Shown: positions 25,419-34,278, numbered from the stretch's first letter. The stretch: 64,000 nt of DNA from Mycobacterium colombiense CECT 3035 (GCF_002105755.1 NZ_CP020821.1:372001-436000), one strand, 5' to 3'. Numbers and translations: made by a program. The notes: generated by a model not told the origin, from the sequence alone.

Positions 25419-25558
25419 GCGATCGAATGGTAAGCGCGCCGCGCCGGTTGCACGGGCGTTTGCTGTGACCGAGACACGCTGCACCTGCAGCAAACTGCGT
25501 CGTGACCGGACTTAATCCATTTTGATCCGCACGTTTTAGCAAAATGCGGATCGCGTGG

Positions 25559-25879
25559 CTACGGCTGGGGTGGCGGGGCCCCTGGTACGGGCGGGTTTAT
25601 CGGAACGAGTCCTCCTGGTGCGGGCATGGGGGCCGCCGGGTAGTTGATGCATGTTCCCGGCCCGTTCCCCGCGGTCCCAAGAGACGTGCAAACCTGGTAA
25701 CTCCCATCCGGGTTAAAGCACGTGGTGCGCGAGCCGATAGTGATACCCATGTCCGTCACCCAAACGGGAGCAGTACAACTCTGACTGGGATCAGCATGGG
25801 CCACGCCCAATTCCAAGACCGATATCACTTGGGTTGCCGCAGGGATAATTGCGGCAATCAGAATTGCGCGAAGCGACAT
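25559..25879 (-). CDS. Small secreted Cys-rich protein (CDGP-like)
   Basis: 106 aa. Signal peptide with AHA|DP cleavage, then SCTAPVWVTDMG, TTCFNPDGSYQVC and GTCINYPAAP with four Cys likely in two disulfides, and a Pro-rich end PGAPPPQP. Resembles small exported mycobacterial proteins with a C-x-x-x-D-G pattern. A different open frame overlaps its 5' end (see 25880-26293). Confidence 0.75.
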   Translation of the reverse strand: MSLRAILIAAIIPAATQVISVLELGVAHADPSQSCTAPVWVTDMGITIGSRTTCFNPDGSYQVCTSLGTAGNGPGTCINYPAAPMPAPGGLVPINPPVPGAPPPQP

Positions 25880-26293
25880 ACTCCCAGCCCTTCCAATTGA
25901 TGGCGTACTGCCCGTCGATGGCAGCGTATGTCTTGGGCGGTTGATAACAACTCAGATTGTGGAAACCATCGTAATTCGGGCGAGTGATCATCAGACCAAA
26001 GAATCCAAACGTCTCATCGGTGAAGTGCGGCACGAGGCGGCGGAACTTATGCTGGCCAGTCACGCGAGACATCGCGACCATCGATGGCGAACTGGCCTAG
26101 TGACGCGAGCGCGGTGGCAGCTCGGCAACTCCGCGGCCGCAGGCCGAGTACCGCATTAATCGATCAGTTGCTGGACGAGCGCACGGCGGCAAATCGCACT
26201 CCAGCGTCGGTGGAACCGGCGTGGAGAGGTTATCAGCGAGGGTAGCGTCATAGCTGCTTTAGCAGAACAGGGTGCGGATTTGCAGGCGGTGGA
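25880..26293. other. Intergenic stretch with one doubtful overlapping frame
   Basis: 414 bp between the secreted protein gene and the DUF1023 gene. A minus-strand frame 25791-26081 (96 aa) reads unusually protein-like (HFTDETFGFFGLM, INWKGWEYVASRNSDC) but overlaps the start of the 25559-25879 gene by 89 bp. It could be a remnant of a longer gene or chance. The promoter of the DUF1023 gene must lie in 26160-26290. Confidence 0.4.
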
Positions 26294-28147
26294 ATGCAGC
26301 TGAGATGGCTTAGCGTTGCCGGTCTGATCGCTCAGGCCGGCGGCGATCCGTGGGCTATCAACCAGAGCCTGCAGGCTGGCAGCCCGTCACAGATTTCGAG
26401 CCTGGCCGAGGCCTTCAACGGCGCGGGCCGACACACCGCCGAGGCAGACCACGCGTTCGAGCAAGCTCGGCAACGATTCAACGCTGCCTGGAACCACCAG
26501 AATGGTGACCACCCGATCAACGATTCTGCTGAAGTGCAGCGACTCGTCAAATCTCTTGGCGCGCAATCCGAACAGTTACCCAAGATCGGGGCTGACTTGG
26601 AGAACATCGCCGCCGCACTGGCCGACGCGCAGAAAGCCGGAGCTCAACGGATCTCTACTTTAGAACATGCGTTGCAAGGGCTGGACAACATCATCGACGC
26701 AGCGGAAGACGATCTGAAGAATGGCCACCCCGACGCGAAGACCGAAGCCTTTCTAAAGAAATTGATCGACGACGCGAAAGCCGACGCTGCCGATGATGTC
26801 CGAGACGCTCTTCACGACATGCAGTCAATCCGCGGCGGCTACGCCACCACTCTGCAGAACTCACTGGGCAATTTGCGCACCGACGGCTACGACCCCGACA
26901 TCCTGCGCCAGGTGGACGCCGACACAAAACTCCCGCCAGCCGGGACCAGCACCGAAGATGTGCACAAATGGTGGACATCGCTGACGCCAGAAGAACGACA
27001 ACGCCTTATCGCCGAGCACCCCAAAGACCTCGGCAACCTCAGGGGCGTCCCGATCGATGTCCGTGGCCAGGTCAATGAGGCCGTAATGAACGATGACCTT
27101 CACCGTGTGGAAGACCTTGCTAAGAACGGGATCTCAGTCAATGACATCCTGGCTGACCCCAGCAAGTACGGTCTGTCACCCAATCAGGTCATGCGCTACA
27201 ACAACGCCGTGCAGGCAAGGAACGGGCTCGCCACTTCGTCGAAAGCCACCGACGCATTCGGCCGCCATCCGCCCGTCTATCTGATGAAGTATGAGCCGGA
27301 AGCTTTCAACGGTGAAGGTTCCGCTGCCATCGCGATGGGCAACCCGGACACCGCAGCCAACACAGCGGTTCTCGTCAAGGGGTTGCAGACCGGGGTACGC
27401 GAAGGCACCTTGTCCAACCCCGACGGCGTTCGCCTCTACGAGGAGACTGCCCGTGCCGATTGGAACAAGCAGACCGCCGTGGTGATGTGGGTCGGCTATG
27501 ACACCCCGCACAGTCCTGCGGACCCGGGTCTCTACGAACCATTTAAGGCCCAAGCGGGAGCGCAACTGCTGGCCGCGGACGTCAACGCGCTGCCGGTCAC
27601 CCACCTGGGCGCACCTTCGCACATGACGGTGGTCGGCCACTCATACGGCTCCACCGTGGTGTCCGACGCGGCAGCCGGGTTCGGTATGCACACCAACGAC
27701 GTGGTTCTGGTGGGCTCACCCGGCACGGACTTGGCGCATTCGGCAGCCGACTTCCATTTGGCGCCTGGCGGCCACGTTTACGTCGGCGCGGCCTCGGCAG
27801 ACCCGGTTACCTGGTCGCCCGGCGAGGTGCACGGCCCCGGCCTGGTCGGCCCCAAGCTTGGTGGGCTCGGAACCGACCCTGCTGTGGATGGCTTTGGGTC
27901 CGTCCGGTTCAAGGCCGAAAATCCTGGCTACGAACACAGCCCGATCTACGACCATTCCCACTATTTCGACGATGGGTCCGAATCGCTGTTCAGCATCGGC
28001 GATGTGGCCTCGGGCCATGGGGATGCCCTGGAGCACGATGGCATGACCGCCCACCACCGGGGCGAGTACGGGATGCCGGGATGGGTTGAGCCTGAAGCCT
28101 TCAGGGAAGGAAGCCTCGGCCACCGCCATAGCGGAGTTACCGGATGA
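26294..28147 (+). CDS. DUF1023 alpha/beta hydrolase with N-terminal helical (ESX-type) domain
   Basis: 617 aa. The first 220 residues or so are helical with heptad-like spacing. KWWTSLTPEERQRLIAEHP follows at about 225, then the hydrolase core with nucleophile Ser450 in VVGHSYGST, VLVGSPGTD and a late His region. DUF1023 proteins are serine hydrolases found near ESX substrates and lipoproteins in mycobacteria. Substrate unknown; cell-wall lipid or ester is a guess. Followed 40 bp later by a lipoprotein gene. Confidence 0.88.
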   Translation: MQLRWLSVAGLIAQAGGDPWAINQSLQAGSPSQISSLAEAFNGAGRHTAEADHAFEQARQRFNAAWNHQNGDHPINDSAEVQRLVKSLGAQSEQLPKIGADLENIAAALADAQKAGAQRISTLEHALQGLDNIIDAAEDDLKNGHPDAKTEAFLKKLIDDAKADAADDVRDALHDMQSIRGGYATTLQNSLGNLRTDGYDPDILRQVDADTKLPPAGTSTEDVHKWWTSLTPEERQRLIAEHPKDLGNLRGVPIDVRGQVNEAVMNDDLHRVEDLAKNGISVNDILADPSKYGLSPNQVMRYNNAVQARNGLATSSKATDAFGRHPPVYLMKYEPEAFNGEGSAAIAMGNPDTAANTAVLVKGLQTGVREGTLSNPDGVRLYEETARADWNKQTAVVMWVGYDTPHSPADPGLYEPFKAQAGAQLLAADVNALPVTHLGAPSHMTVVGHSYGSTVVSDAAAGFGMHTNDVVLVGSPGTDLAHSAADFHLAPGGHVYVGAASADPVTWSPGEVHGPGLVGPKLGGLGTDPAVDGFGSVRFKAENPGYEHSPIYDHSHYFDDGSESLFSIGDVASGHGDALEHDGMTAHHRGEYGMPGWVEPEAFREGSLGHRHSGVTG

Positions 28148-28187
28148 CGGAAATGCCCGAGCATTGACCAGTGGAAGGAAGTGACGA

Positions 28188-28706
28188 GTGTGGACTTTCG
28201 CAACCAGGATCGCCGTGGCGGCGTCAACTATCGCTTTGATGGCGAGCGGGTGTTCTGAAGTGGCCCATCCGATCCCGCCAACGCAGGCACGGGATCAAGT
28301 CATCGGCGCCGCGCGCGACATCGTCCACGCCCTGCACGCCGAAGTGACCGAAGCGAACTTCAGCTACGAATCGTGCAATGACCAGGGGGAGGCCCCTTTT
28401 CGGGGCGTCGTAAACCTAGCGTTTTGGATGCCCGCCGTCCCTCACAACCGACCCGCCGACCCCCAGGCGGTCATCAAAGGACTGGTCGCGCATGGGTGGA
28501 GCACCGATTCCGACTTTGTTTCCCATGGGCAGACGCTTAAGAAGAATGGTGTGAACATCATCCTGACCGTCGCACCCCAGCCGCCACCTACGGTCAGCCT
28601 CATCCAGCACGTGGGCGTCAAAGTCGACGGTGAATGCCGCGACACCACCGACCACCGCACCGACGGCTCCACAGCGCCAGTCGACGTTAGCAAAGAAGTC
28701 CAGTAA
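28188..28706 (+). CDS. Lipoprotein, partner of the DUF1023 hydrolase
   Basis: 172 aa, GTG start after GGAAGGAAG. Signal peptide with lipobox ALMASGC (Cys about 22). The mature domain has SYESCNDQGEAPFRGVV, GLVAHGWSTDSDF and a VKVDGECRDT end, giving two Cys for a disulfide. Layout resembles the lipoprotein at 21287-21940. Co-transcribed with the hydrolase gene, so probably its envelope-anchored partner or inhibitor (inference). Confidence 0.8.
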   Translation: MWTFATRIAVAASTIALMASGCSEVAHPIPPTQARDQVIGAARDIVHALHAEVTEANFSYESCNDQGEAPFRGVVNLAFWMPAVPHNRPADPQAVIKGLVAHGWSTDSDFVSHGQTLKKNGVNIILTVAPQPPPTVSLIQHVGVKVDGECRDTTDHRTDGSTAPVDVSKEVQ

Positions 28707-29050
28707 CGCGACCCGAACTCTTTGTAGGTCGCGCTTTAACAGTCGACTGCGCCCTGAAACAGCCTTCGCTGCTTAGGAATCGGATCGCCAAGCTAGCCGA
28801 CGGTTGGTGCGGACAACGCGCCGCAATCGCGGGAACGTTCGTCAGCGCATCCGCGCCGATAGTCCGCAACCTGGCACGCACGACGCGCAGTTAGGGCTTT
28901 TCGAGGTGTCCGTCATGGTGAGCCAGAATGTCCGCGGGCCCCCAGCGCATCGCTCAGGTCGAGGCGTACACGAGGACATTCACCTGAGCCGTCCTGCCTC
29001 TGAACCATTCCGCGCGATGTAAGCGCATCGCCTCGATAGGCGGTTCCCGT
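28707..29050. other. Intergenic, no gene seen
   Basis: 344 bp between two convergent genes. A 72-residue plus-strand frame (28804-29022) has an Arg/His-rich composition typical of a shadow frame. No hairpin or repeat was obvious. Confidence 0.45.
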
Positions 29051-29575
29051 CTAAGCCCAGTAGCTTAGTGTGAGGCCGATTACCGAGATGGCAACTCCTG
29101 CAGTGGCTAGACGGAGATCAACCAGCTGCCTCTCGGCAAGTTGAGTGCGGAAGGCCTCAAGCTCGCCTGATACACGGGAGAGGGTATCGGCCCCCTGCGA
29201 CGACGCGTCAGCGCTTGCCTTCTCAATCAACTTTTGGAGGCCGAAATCTTCGGACTTCAGTTGTCGGATCAAATCGCGGTGCCGTCTTAACTGTTCCGCT
29301 AGCTGCTCGAGCTGTCCATCAAGGGATAAGGACTTGTCGAGATTGAAGACTTGATAGGCGTCCAATGTTGAAAGCTGAACTCTTCCACCGAGACTCGCAT
29401 CGACACTACGCGCCGTTGTGCTGGGTGCTGCGCCACCCCGGAACAACATCTTGATGAGGGTAATTATCGAGCTGTGACCATACTTTTCGCGGAGGAACGC
29501 ATATTGCAACCCTAAAGCGGTCACGATGGCTCCGACAAGCTGGAACGTTTTGGAGAGCACGGCGATGATTGCCAT
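29051..29575 (-). CDS. Two-helix membrane protein with coiled coil, unknown
   Basis: 174 aa. An N-terminal helix (TFQLVGAIVTALGLQYAF) and a C-terminal helix (LATAGVAISVIGLTLSYW) flank a long charged helical region (LEQLAEQLRRHRDLIRQLKSEDFGLQKLIEK) likely to be a coiled coil. No family recognised. Base composition looks AT-richer than the flanks. Downstream of and co-oriented with the HEPN-like gene, 202 bp apart, beside the tRNA cluster. Hairpin topology would put both termini on one side of the membrane. Confidence 0.7.
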   Translation of the reverse strand: MAIIAVLSKTFQLVGAIVTALGLQYAFLREKYGHSSIITLIKMLFRGGAAPSTTARSVDASLGGRVQLSTLDAYQVFNLDKSLSLDGQLEQLAEQLRRHRDLIRQLKSEDFGLQKLIEKASADASSQGADTLSRVSGELEAFRTQLAERQLVDLRLATAGVAISVIGLTLSYWA

Positions 29576-29777
29576 GCATCAAATGATATGCGCCCGCGGC
29601 CCCGCTAAAGGCGGCGTGGCGCCGCGCCAAGAGGAGGACCGACAAGGGGCCCAACGAACTCACTCCATTCCGGCGGACCGCTTGAAAGATGAGACCTCAA
29701 GTTCTTTAGCGAAGGTTGCGTTGCCCGGATGAACGCGCCGGCGTAAGACCGCCTGCGCACCGGTGACCTTAGGCCCC

Positions 29778-30938
29778 TCATTGCATCTTGTTGATCCAGT
29801 CCTTCAGCGCGTCATCGAGGGCTTCTCCTTTGGAGCCTTTGAACTCGCTTGTGAGGCGTTCGAACTCGCGGAGCAGTTTTAGGTCCGCTTGGATTTTGAG
29901 CCGTTCTCGTCCCGTCTTGCGCTCGGCGGGCTTCTGCCTGAGTTCGTCGGCGGGGAAGGCTTTGAGGAGTTCGCAGTAGTTCTGCGGTGTGGGTGTCATC
30001 AGGTCACCGGTCTTGAACCACTTGAGCAGCTTGCAACCGTCCGATTGACCGGATATGCCGCCACGATGGACGTAGTCGTGGCGCATCCGGCCAAGGTCGC
30101 CGAAGTAGTCGATCTGAAAGTTGCGCTCATCGCAGCCATGAACGGCGGCCAAAGCGGTGCGGTAGTGCTCTTCCCAGTCAGTGTAGAAGTTCACAATTGC
30201 CTGTGCCGCAGACTGTTTGGCGACGGCGGGCGGAGATTTCGGTAGTGATTCAATGTTGGGGTTGCTATCGCCCAAGGAGATGTCTCGGTTGGCGAAGTAC
30301 TTGAACCCTGCCAGGCTGAGTGTGGTATGTGACGGTTGTTCGACGAACTGATTTGTTGCCAAGTCAAAGTATCCTCTGGGCTTTGCGGCGGGCGCGGGCG
30401 TGCCTCCTCGTCGCATGAGGCCGTTCAAACTATGCGCAAGTGCCTCGGCGGCGACGCCCTGGAAATAGCGGGCAAATTCTTCGGTGAAAAGCCGAATGAA
30501 CCCTTGCTGGCCTACAGCGGAGATGAGCAGTGTCGTCTTGAGCGCGAACAGGATGTCTGTGATGACTTCGTCCACTGTCGGCTCGCCCATAGGCTGTGTG
30601 TCCAGGGCTGCGAGAGCGGTCCGGGCCCCAACCGTGAGGCGGCCCCACTGCGGCGGGAGTTCCTTGTCGGGGGTGAAGGCGATCACGGCGTCGTGCACGG
30701 GCTGCAATACCGCCAGCAATGCCGAATCAGTTGGGTAGTCGGCCGCCCATAGGTCAGTAAATGGGGTTGACACGGCCCGCGAGATGATGCTGGCCAACCA
30801 TTGATAGAGCGGGCCATCGGGGCGTAGTTGCGGGATGTTGAATTGCTCGCGCATCCGTTGGCCGCTCGGCATTGCGCCGATTTGTTCGATGTCCAGCAGC
30901 GCGCCGCGCCATCTCTGCAACGACTCAGCTGTTGCCAC
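29778..30938 (-). CDS. HEPN-like (Rx4H motif) protein, candidate defence or toxin RNase
   Basis: 386 aa, mostly helical. R286-HDYV-H291 (in MRHDYVHRGG) fits the R-x4-6-H motif of HEPN ribonucleases, and the flanking NFQIDYFGDLGRMRHDYVH and LLKWFKTGDLM segments look like the helices around it. The C-terminus is Lys/Arg-rich (KPAERKTGRERLKIQADLK). No other domain recognised. Composition and location next to tRNA-Val suggest an acquired islet. If not a HEPN nuclease it could be a purely structural helical protein. Confidence 0.7.
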   Translation of the reverse strand: MATAESLQRWRGALLDIEQIGAMPSGQRMREQFNIPQLRPDGPLYQWLASIISRAVSTPFTDLWAADYPTDSALLAVLQPVHDAVIAFTPDKELPPQWGRLTVGARTALAALDTQPMGEPTVDEVITDILFALKTTLLISAVGQQGFIRLFTEEFARYFQGVAAEALAHSLNGLMRRGGTPAPAAKPRGYFDLATNQFVEQPSHTTLSLAGFKYFANRDISLGDSNPNIESLPKSPPAVAKQSAAQAIVNFYTDWEEHYRTALAAVHGCDERNFQIDYFGDLGRMRHDYVHRGGISGQSDGCKLLKWFKTGDLMTPTPQNYCELLKAFPADELRQKPAERKTGRERLKIQADLKLLREFERLTSEFKGSKGEALDDALKDWINKMQ

Positions 30939-31185
30939 GCAGTACAGAGTAGGTCTGCTGTGGCGTCGGCGTACTGAGGAATCGCCTGTGTATGGGATCC
31001 GGTAAACGCTCGCCGCGCTGTTCCGCTTGAATTACCTACCGGGCAAACACCCCAAATCCTCCCGACAGTCCAAAGTCGTGTTGACGCCTAGCGGCATGCG
31101 TGGCTGTACGTTAGAGGAAGTGGTGCATATGTGGTGCAGGCCTTGGTTAGGCGAGCCATATAGATACGCTGAGCTGCACAAACTC

Positions 31186-31260
31186 TGGTGCGCGATACTG
31201 GGATTGAACCAGTGACCTCTTCCGTGTCAGGGAAGCGCTCTCCCGCTGAGCTAATCGCGC
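31186..31260 (-). tRNA. tRNA-Val (anticodon GAC)
   Basis: Acceptor arms GCGCGAT / ATCGCGC pair fully, TTAGCTCAGC D-arm, anticodon loop CTGACAC, T-loop GGTTCAATCCC, encoded CCA at the 3' end (31188-31186). Third of three minus-strand tRNAs; its 3' end faces the accessory region. Confidence 0.95.
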
Positions 31261-31276
31261 CGGGAAACCAAAAAGC

Positions 31277-31350
31277 TGGAGGTGGAGACGGGAATCGAAC
31301 CCGTGTGCACGGCTTTGCAGGCCGTTGCCTCACCACTCGGCCACTCCACC
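31277..31350 (-). tRNA. tRNA-Cys (anticodon GCA)
   Basis: Acceptor GGTGGAG / CTCCACC, U73 discriminator as usual for tRNA-Cys, anticodon loop CTGCAAA, T-loop GGTTCGATTCC, encoded CCA. Lies 16 bp from the tRNA-Val gene. Confidence 0.95.
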
Positions 31351-31378
31351 GTTGGGGTCCACGCCACTTGCACCTTCG

Positions 31379-31451
31379 AGCGGATGACGGGATTCGAACC
31401 CGCGACCCTCACCTTGGCAAGGTGATGCGCTACCAACTGCGCTACATCCGC
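31379..31451 (-). tRNA. tRNA-Gly (anticodon GCC)
   Basis: Acceptor GCGGATG / CATCCGC, anticodon loop TTGCCAA, T-loop GGTTCGAATCC; no encoded CCA. First of the three-tRNA minus-strand cluster, so the promoter should lie near 31455-31550. Confidence 0.95.
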
Positions 31452-31632
31452 GCGCCTCGGACGAGATCGTCGCCCGGTGCGAAGCACGACGATAGTCCAC
31501 GTGAGCGGGCACATACAAATTTCTTGGTACGAGCCGTGTCCAGGCTAGCGCGACGACGTGCCCTACGACGCGGCCGGTATTGTCGGGGGCTGGCGCGTGC
31601 TAGTCTTCGACGTCGTTCGCCGTCTCGGCGCC

Positions 31633-31704
31633 GGTCCCGTGGCTCAGTGGGAGAGCGTCCGCTTCACACGCGGAAGGTCGCTGGTTCGATCCCAGCCGGG
31701 ACCA
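31633..31704 (+). tRNA. tRNA-Val (anticodon CAC)
   Basis: Acceptor GGTCCCG / CGGGACC, D-arm GGCTCAGTGGG, anticodon loop TTCACAC, T-loop GGTTCGATCCC; no encoded CCA. Divergent from the three-tRNA cluster; a second valine isoacceptor within 400 bp. Confidence 0.95.
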
Positions 31705-31827
31705 CAAGTCTCAATCCAGGTCAATGAATGGTTGACCGCATCATCTCGCGCCTGCGCCTCTCATGCCGCGCCCCATCGGCCCCGCCGGACCACGTCGCTA
31801 TTGCCGGATCGCGCCCGCTAAGCCACC

Positions 31828-32274
31828 ATGAACTGCATGAGTAAGGTCACCCTAACTACCGAGCTGCCGATCCCGGCGGAGACGGCCTCGGCCTTGGCGC
31901 GCAAGCCGGAGCTGATGAAGCACGTCCTCAGCCCGGTGCTGCGCGCCTACCGCGTCGAGATCCCCGAGCGCATCGAGGTCGGCACCCAGGGGTCGGCGCG
32001 GTTCTGGTGGTTCGGCGTGATCCCGGGCTGGACACATCACCTCACCATCAAGCGGCTCGACCCGACCGAGATCTACACCAACGAGCACGGCGGACCCGTC
32101 CGCACCTGGAACCACCGCCTGACGTTCGACCCCATCGGCGACCGCAGCTGCCGCTACACCGACGAGATCGAAACCGACGACGGCGTGCACGGGCTGCTGA
32201 CCCGTGCCTTCGTGCGCGTCATGTTCCGCCACCGGCACCGGCGGTGGCGCAAGCTCGCGCAGATCCTGCACTGA
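31828..32274 (+). CDS. SRPBCC/polyketide-cyclase-like hypothetical protein
   Basis: 148 aa (alternative ATG 31837). Alternating beta strands such as YRVEIPERIEVGTQGSARFWWFG, HHLTIKRLDPTEIYTNEHGG and CRYTDEIETDDG, ending in a basic helix FRHRHRRWRKLAQIL, fit a helix-grip (SRPBCC) fold. No catalytic residues assigned. Followed 26 bp later by the small CxxC protein. Confidence 0.75.
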   Translation: MNCMSKVTLTTELPIPAETASALARKPELMKHVLSPVLRAYRVEIPERIEVGTQGSARFWWFGVIPGWTHHLTIKRLDPTEIYTNEHGGPVRTWNHRLTFDPIGDRSCRYTDEIETDDGVHGLLTRAFVRVMFRHRHRRWRKLAQILH

Positions 32275-32300
32275 CCGCGAACCCGAGAGGACGGTGAACC

Positions 32301-32594
32301 ATGGTCGGCAACCAAGAGGGCGTCGGCATGCTGAAACTCGAATGCCCGCAAAACCATCCGGTCGGCCGCATCCTCAAGGACGCGCCGCATCAGGCCGTGC
32401 AGTTCGACCCCGGCGCCCAGGTCGGGCCGCGCCGGTTCTGGCCGGACGAGGACGAACAGCCGAACTTCACAACGCGCTGCAGGTTCTGCGATAAGCCGGT
32501 GGGGGACACCACGTCCACCCTGCAAACCAAACTCGCCTCGGTGCTCGCCGATTCGTCGGCGACCGCCGAGACGACCACGCTGCCTTACGTGTAG
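32301..32594 (+). CDS. Small conserved hypothetical with zinc-site cysteines
   Basis: 97 aa. An N-terminal CPQNHPVGRIL and a later CRFCDKPVG give Cys/His pairs that could bind one metal ion. Acidic middle (DEDEQ). ATG 32301 sits 13 bp after GAGAGGACGG. No family name recognised; an operon with the preceding gene is likely. Confidence 0.7.
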   Translation: MVGNQEGVGMLKLECPQNHPVGRILKDAPHQAVQFDPGAQVGPRRFWPDEDEQPNFTTRCRFCDKPVGDTTSTLQTKLASVLADSSATAETTTLPYV

Positions 32595-32655
32595 GCGCCC
32601 GGCCGCGCCGATACCGTAAGAGCTACAGTAGCCACGCCGACCCGAGAGGAGTCCC

Positions 32656-33486
32656 GTGGCGCAGACACCGCACAACAGTCCCCGCCCACCCGAAGGTGAT
32701 TGGTTGGGCACGCCCTACCTGCGCTTCGAGCGCCACGGCCCGATCGCCGTCTGCACCATCGATCGGCCGGAGGCGCGCAACGCCCTGAGCCCGGCGATGT
32801 ACTTCGGGATCCGTTATGCCGTAGGACGTCTCAACGAGGACAAGGACCTGGCCGGGCTGGTGCTGACCGGTACCGGCGACGTCTTCGCCCCCGGCGGCGA
32901 CATGGGCGGCGGGGGAGGCGAAGACAACTGGATCACCTTCGGTTCCGCGCTGGGCATGGACGTGACGCCGTTCGACGCGGTGCGCACCTCGGCCAAGCCG
33001 ATCGTGTCCGCGGTCAACGGGCTCTGCCAGGGCGGCGGTTTCCAGATCGCGCTGTGCAGCGACCTGTCGGTGGTGAGCGATCGGGCGACCTTCCGGGTGC
33101 CCGAACTGTTCCGCGGCTACGCCGACACCTACTACAGCCAGATGCTCACCCGCGTCATCGGGCCGGTGCGCACTCGCGACCTGATGTTCACCGGACGGGT
33201 GCTCACCGCGGTCGAAGCCCTCGACTGGGGCCTGGTCACCCGCGTGGTGCCGCACGAGGGTCTGCTGGACGCGGCGAAAGACCTTCTCGCGCAATGCTGT
33301 CGAACCGCGCCACGCGCCCGCGGCGTCATCAAGTCCAGCATCGACAGCTACCTGGGCCTCTATGACCGCATCGGCATGACCGCCAGCCTGTCCGACGCCG
33401 AGGCCATCGAAGGCTTCCGCTCGTTCAAGGAGCGCCGCTCACCCGACTGGGTGCACCCGGAGCTGCGCGTCGAAGGCCGGCTATAA
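32656..33486 (+). CDS. Enoyl-CoA hydratase/isomerase family protein
   Basis: 276 aa, GTG start with GAGAGGAG upstream. Crotonase motifs: DRPEARNALSPAM, oxyanion-hole strand GDVFAPGGDM followed by a Gly-rich GGGGGED loop, NGLCQGGGF, and GRVLTAVEALDWGLVTRVV. Cytosolic, acting on enoyl-CoA thioesters in beta-oxidation-like routes; the exact reaction depends on residues I cannot assign. Overlaps the end of the convergent MBL gene by 6 bp. Confidence 0.9.
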   Translation: MAQTPHNSPRPPEGDWLGTPYLRFERHGPIAVCTIDRPEARNALSPAMYFGIRYAVGRLNEDKDLAGLVLTGTGDVFAPGGDMGGGGGEDNWITFGSALGMDVTPFDAVRTSAKPIVSAVNGLCQGGGFQIALCSDLSVVSDRATFRVPELFRGYADTYYSQMLTRVIGPVRTRDLMFTGRVLTAVEALDWGLVTRVVPHEGLLDAAKDLLAQCCRTAPRARGVIKSSIDSYLGLYDRIGMTASLSDAEAIEGFRSFKERRSPDWVHPELRVEGRL

Positions 33487-34278
33487 GTCGATCCACTCGC
33501 CGTGGGGAGCGACCTTCAGCACGCTGCTGATGCCGGCCTGATCGAACGCCGTGACGAACTCGTCGACGCCCTCGCTGAAGTGCGCCCAGCCGTCTACGTG
33601 CGCCGGGATCACCGCCGCGGCGCCGAGCAGTTCGGCCGCGGCCGCCGCGCGCGCCGCGGTCAGCGTCAACGGCCGCCCGCGCTCCTTGGTCGGCACGCTC
33701 GCCGCACCGGCGAACAATACCGCGACGTCGACCCGGCCGACGCGATCGGCGACGTCCTTGACCGCGGCCATCGACGCGTTGTCGCCGCTGAGATAGACCG
33801 TCGGCAGCCCGGGCCCGGACAGCACGAAACCCGTCACCTCGCAGTTGACGTAACCGCCGGCGTCGCGCTGCCCGTCGGCCGGGCCGTGAACGGCCGGAAC
33901 CGCTTGCACGGTAAGCGATCCGGATCCGCCGCCGAGTTCGTGGGACTGCCAGGGCGCCAGCCCGATCGCGGGCGGGCCCAACCGGCCGGCGGCGCCGGGG
34001 TGGGTGAGCAGCAGCGGCGCGGCCAGCGCCATGCGGCGGCCGTCGTCGTCGAAGTTGTCGGGGTGCTGGTCGTGGCTGACCAACACCGCATCCACCGGCC
34101 CCAGGGCCTCGGCGCTCACCGCGGGCCCGGTCAGCTTGGTCAGATAGTCGTGCACGCCCGGCGAATCGAACGTCGGGTCCATGACGATCCGGCGGCCCGC
34201 GATGTCGACCACCGTCGTCGGCCCGCCCAGCACGCTGATCGCGCGGTCGCGCCGCGCCGCGCCCACCCGAGCGCTCAT
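33481..34278 (-). CDS. MBL-fold metallo-hydrolase (UlaG/RomA-like)
   Basis: 265 aa from ATG 34278, which overlaps the stop of the acyl-CoA ligase by 4 bp. VLVSHDQHPDNFDDDGR is the metal-binding region in the UlaG/N-acyl-PE hydrolase manner (H-x-x-H-x-D-N-F/D), and VYLSGDNASM and VIPAHVDGWAHF supply the later ligands. Metal-dependent hydrolase of a small ester or lactone. Coupled to the ligase gene in a two-gene operon. Confidence 0.85.
   Translation of the reverse strand: MSARVGAARRDRAISVLGGPTTVVDIAGRRIVMDPTFDSPGVHDYLTKLTGPAVSAEALGPVDAVLVSHDQHPDNFDDDGRRMALAAPLLLTHPGAAGRLGPPAIGLAPWQSHELGGGSGSLTVQAVPAVHGPADGQRDAGGYVNCEVTGFVLSGPGLPTVYLSGDNASMAAVKDVADRVGRVDVAVLFAGAASVPTKERGRPLTLTAARAAAAAELLGAAAVIPAHVDGWAHFSEGVDEFVTAFDQAGISSVLKVAPHGEWIDL

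Noticed and set aside
31188..31727. Open frames across the tRNA cluster
   Set aside because: They consist of tRNA sequence read as protein, with no plausible start and no homology expected.
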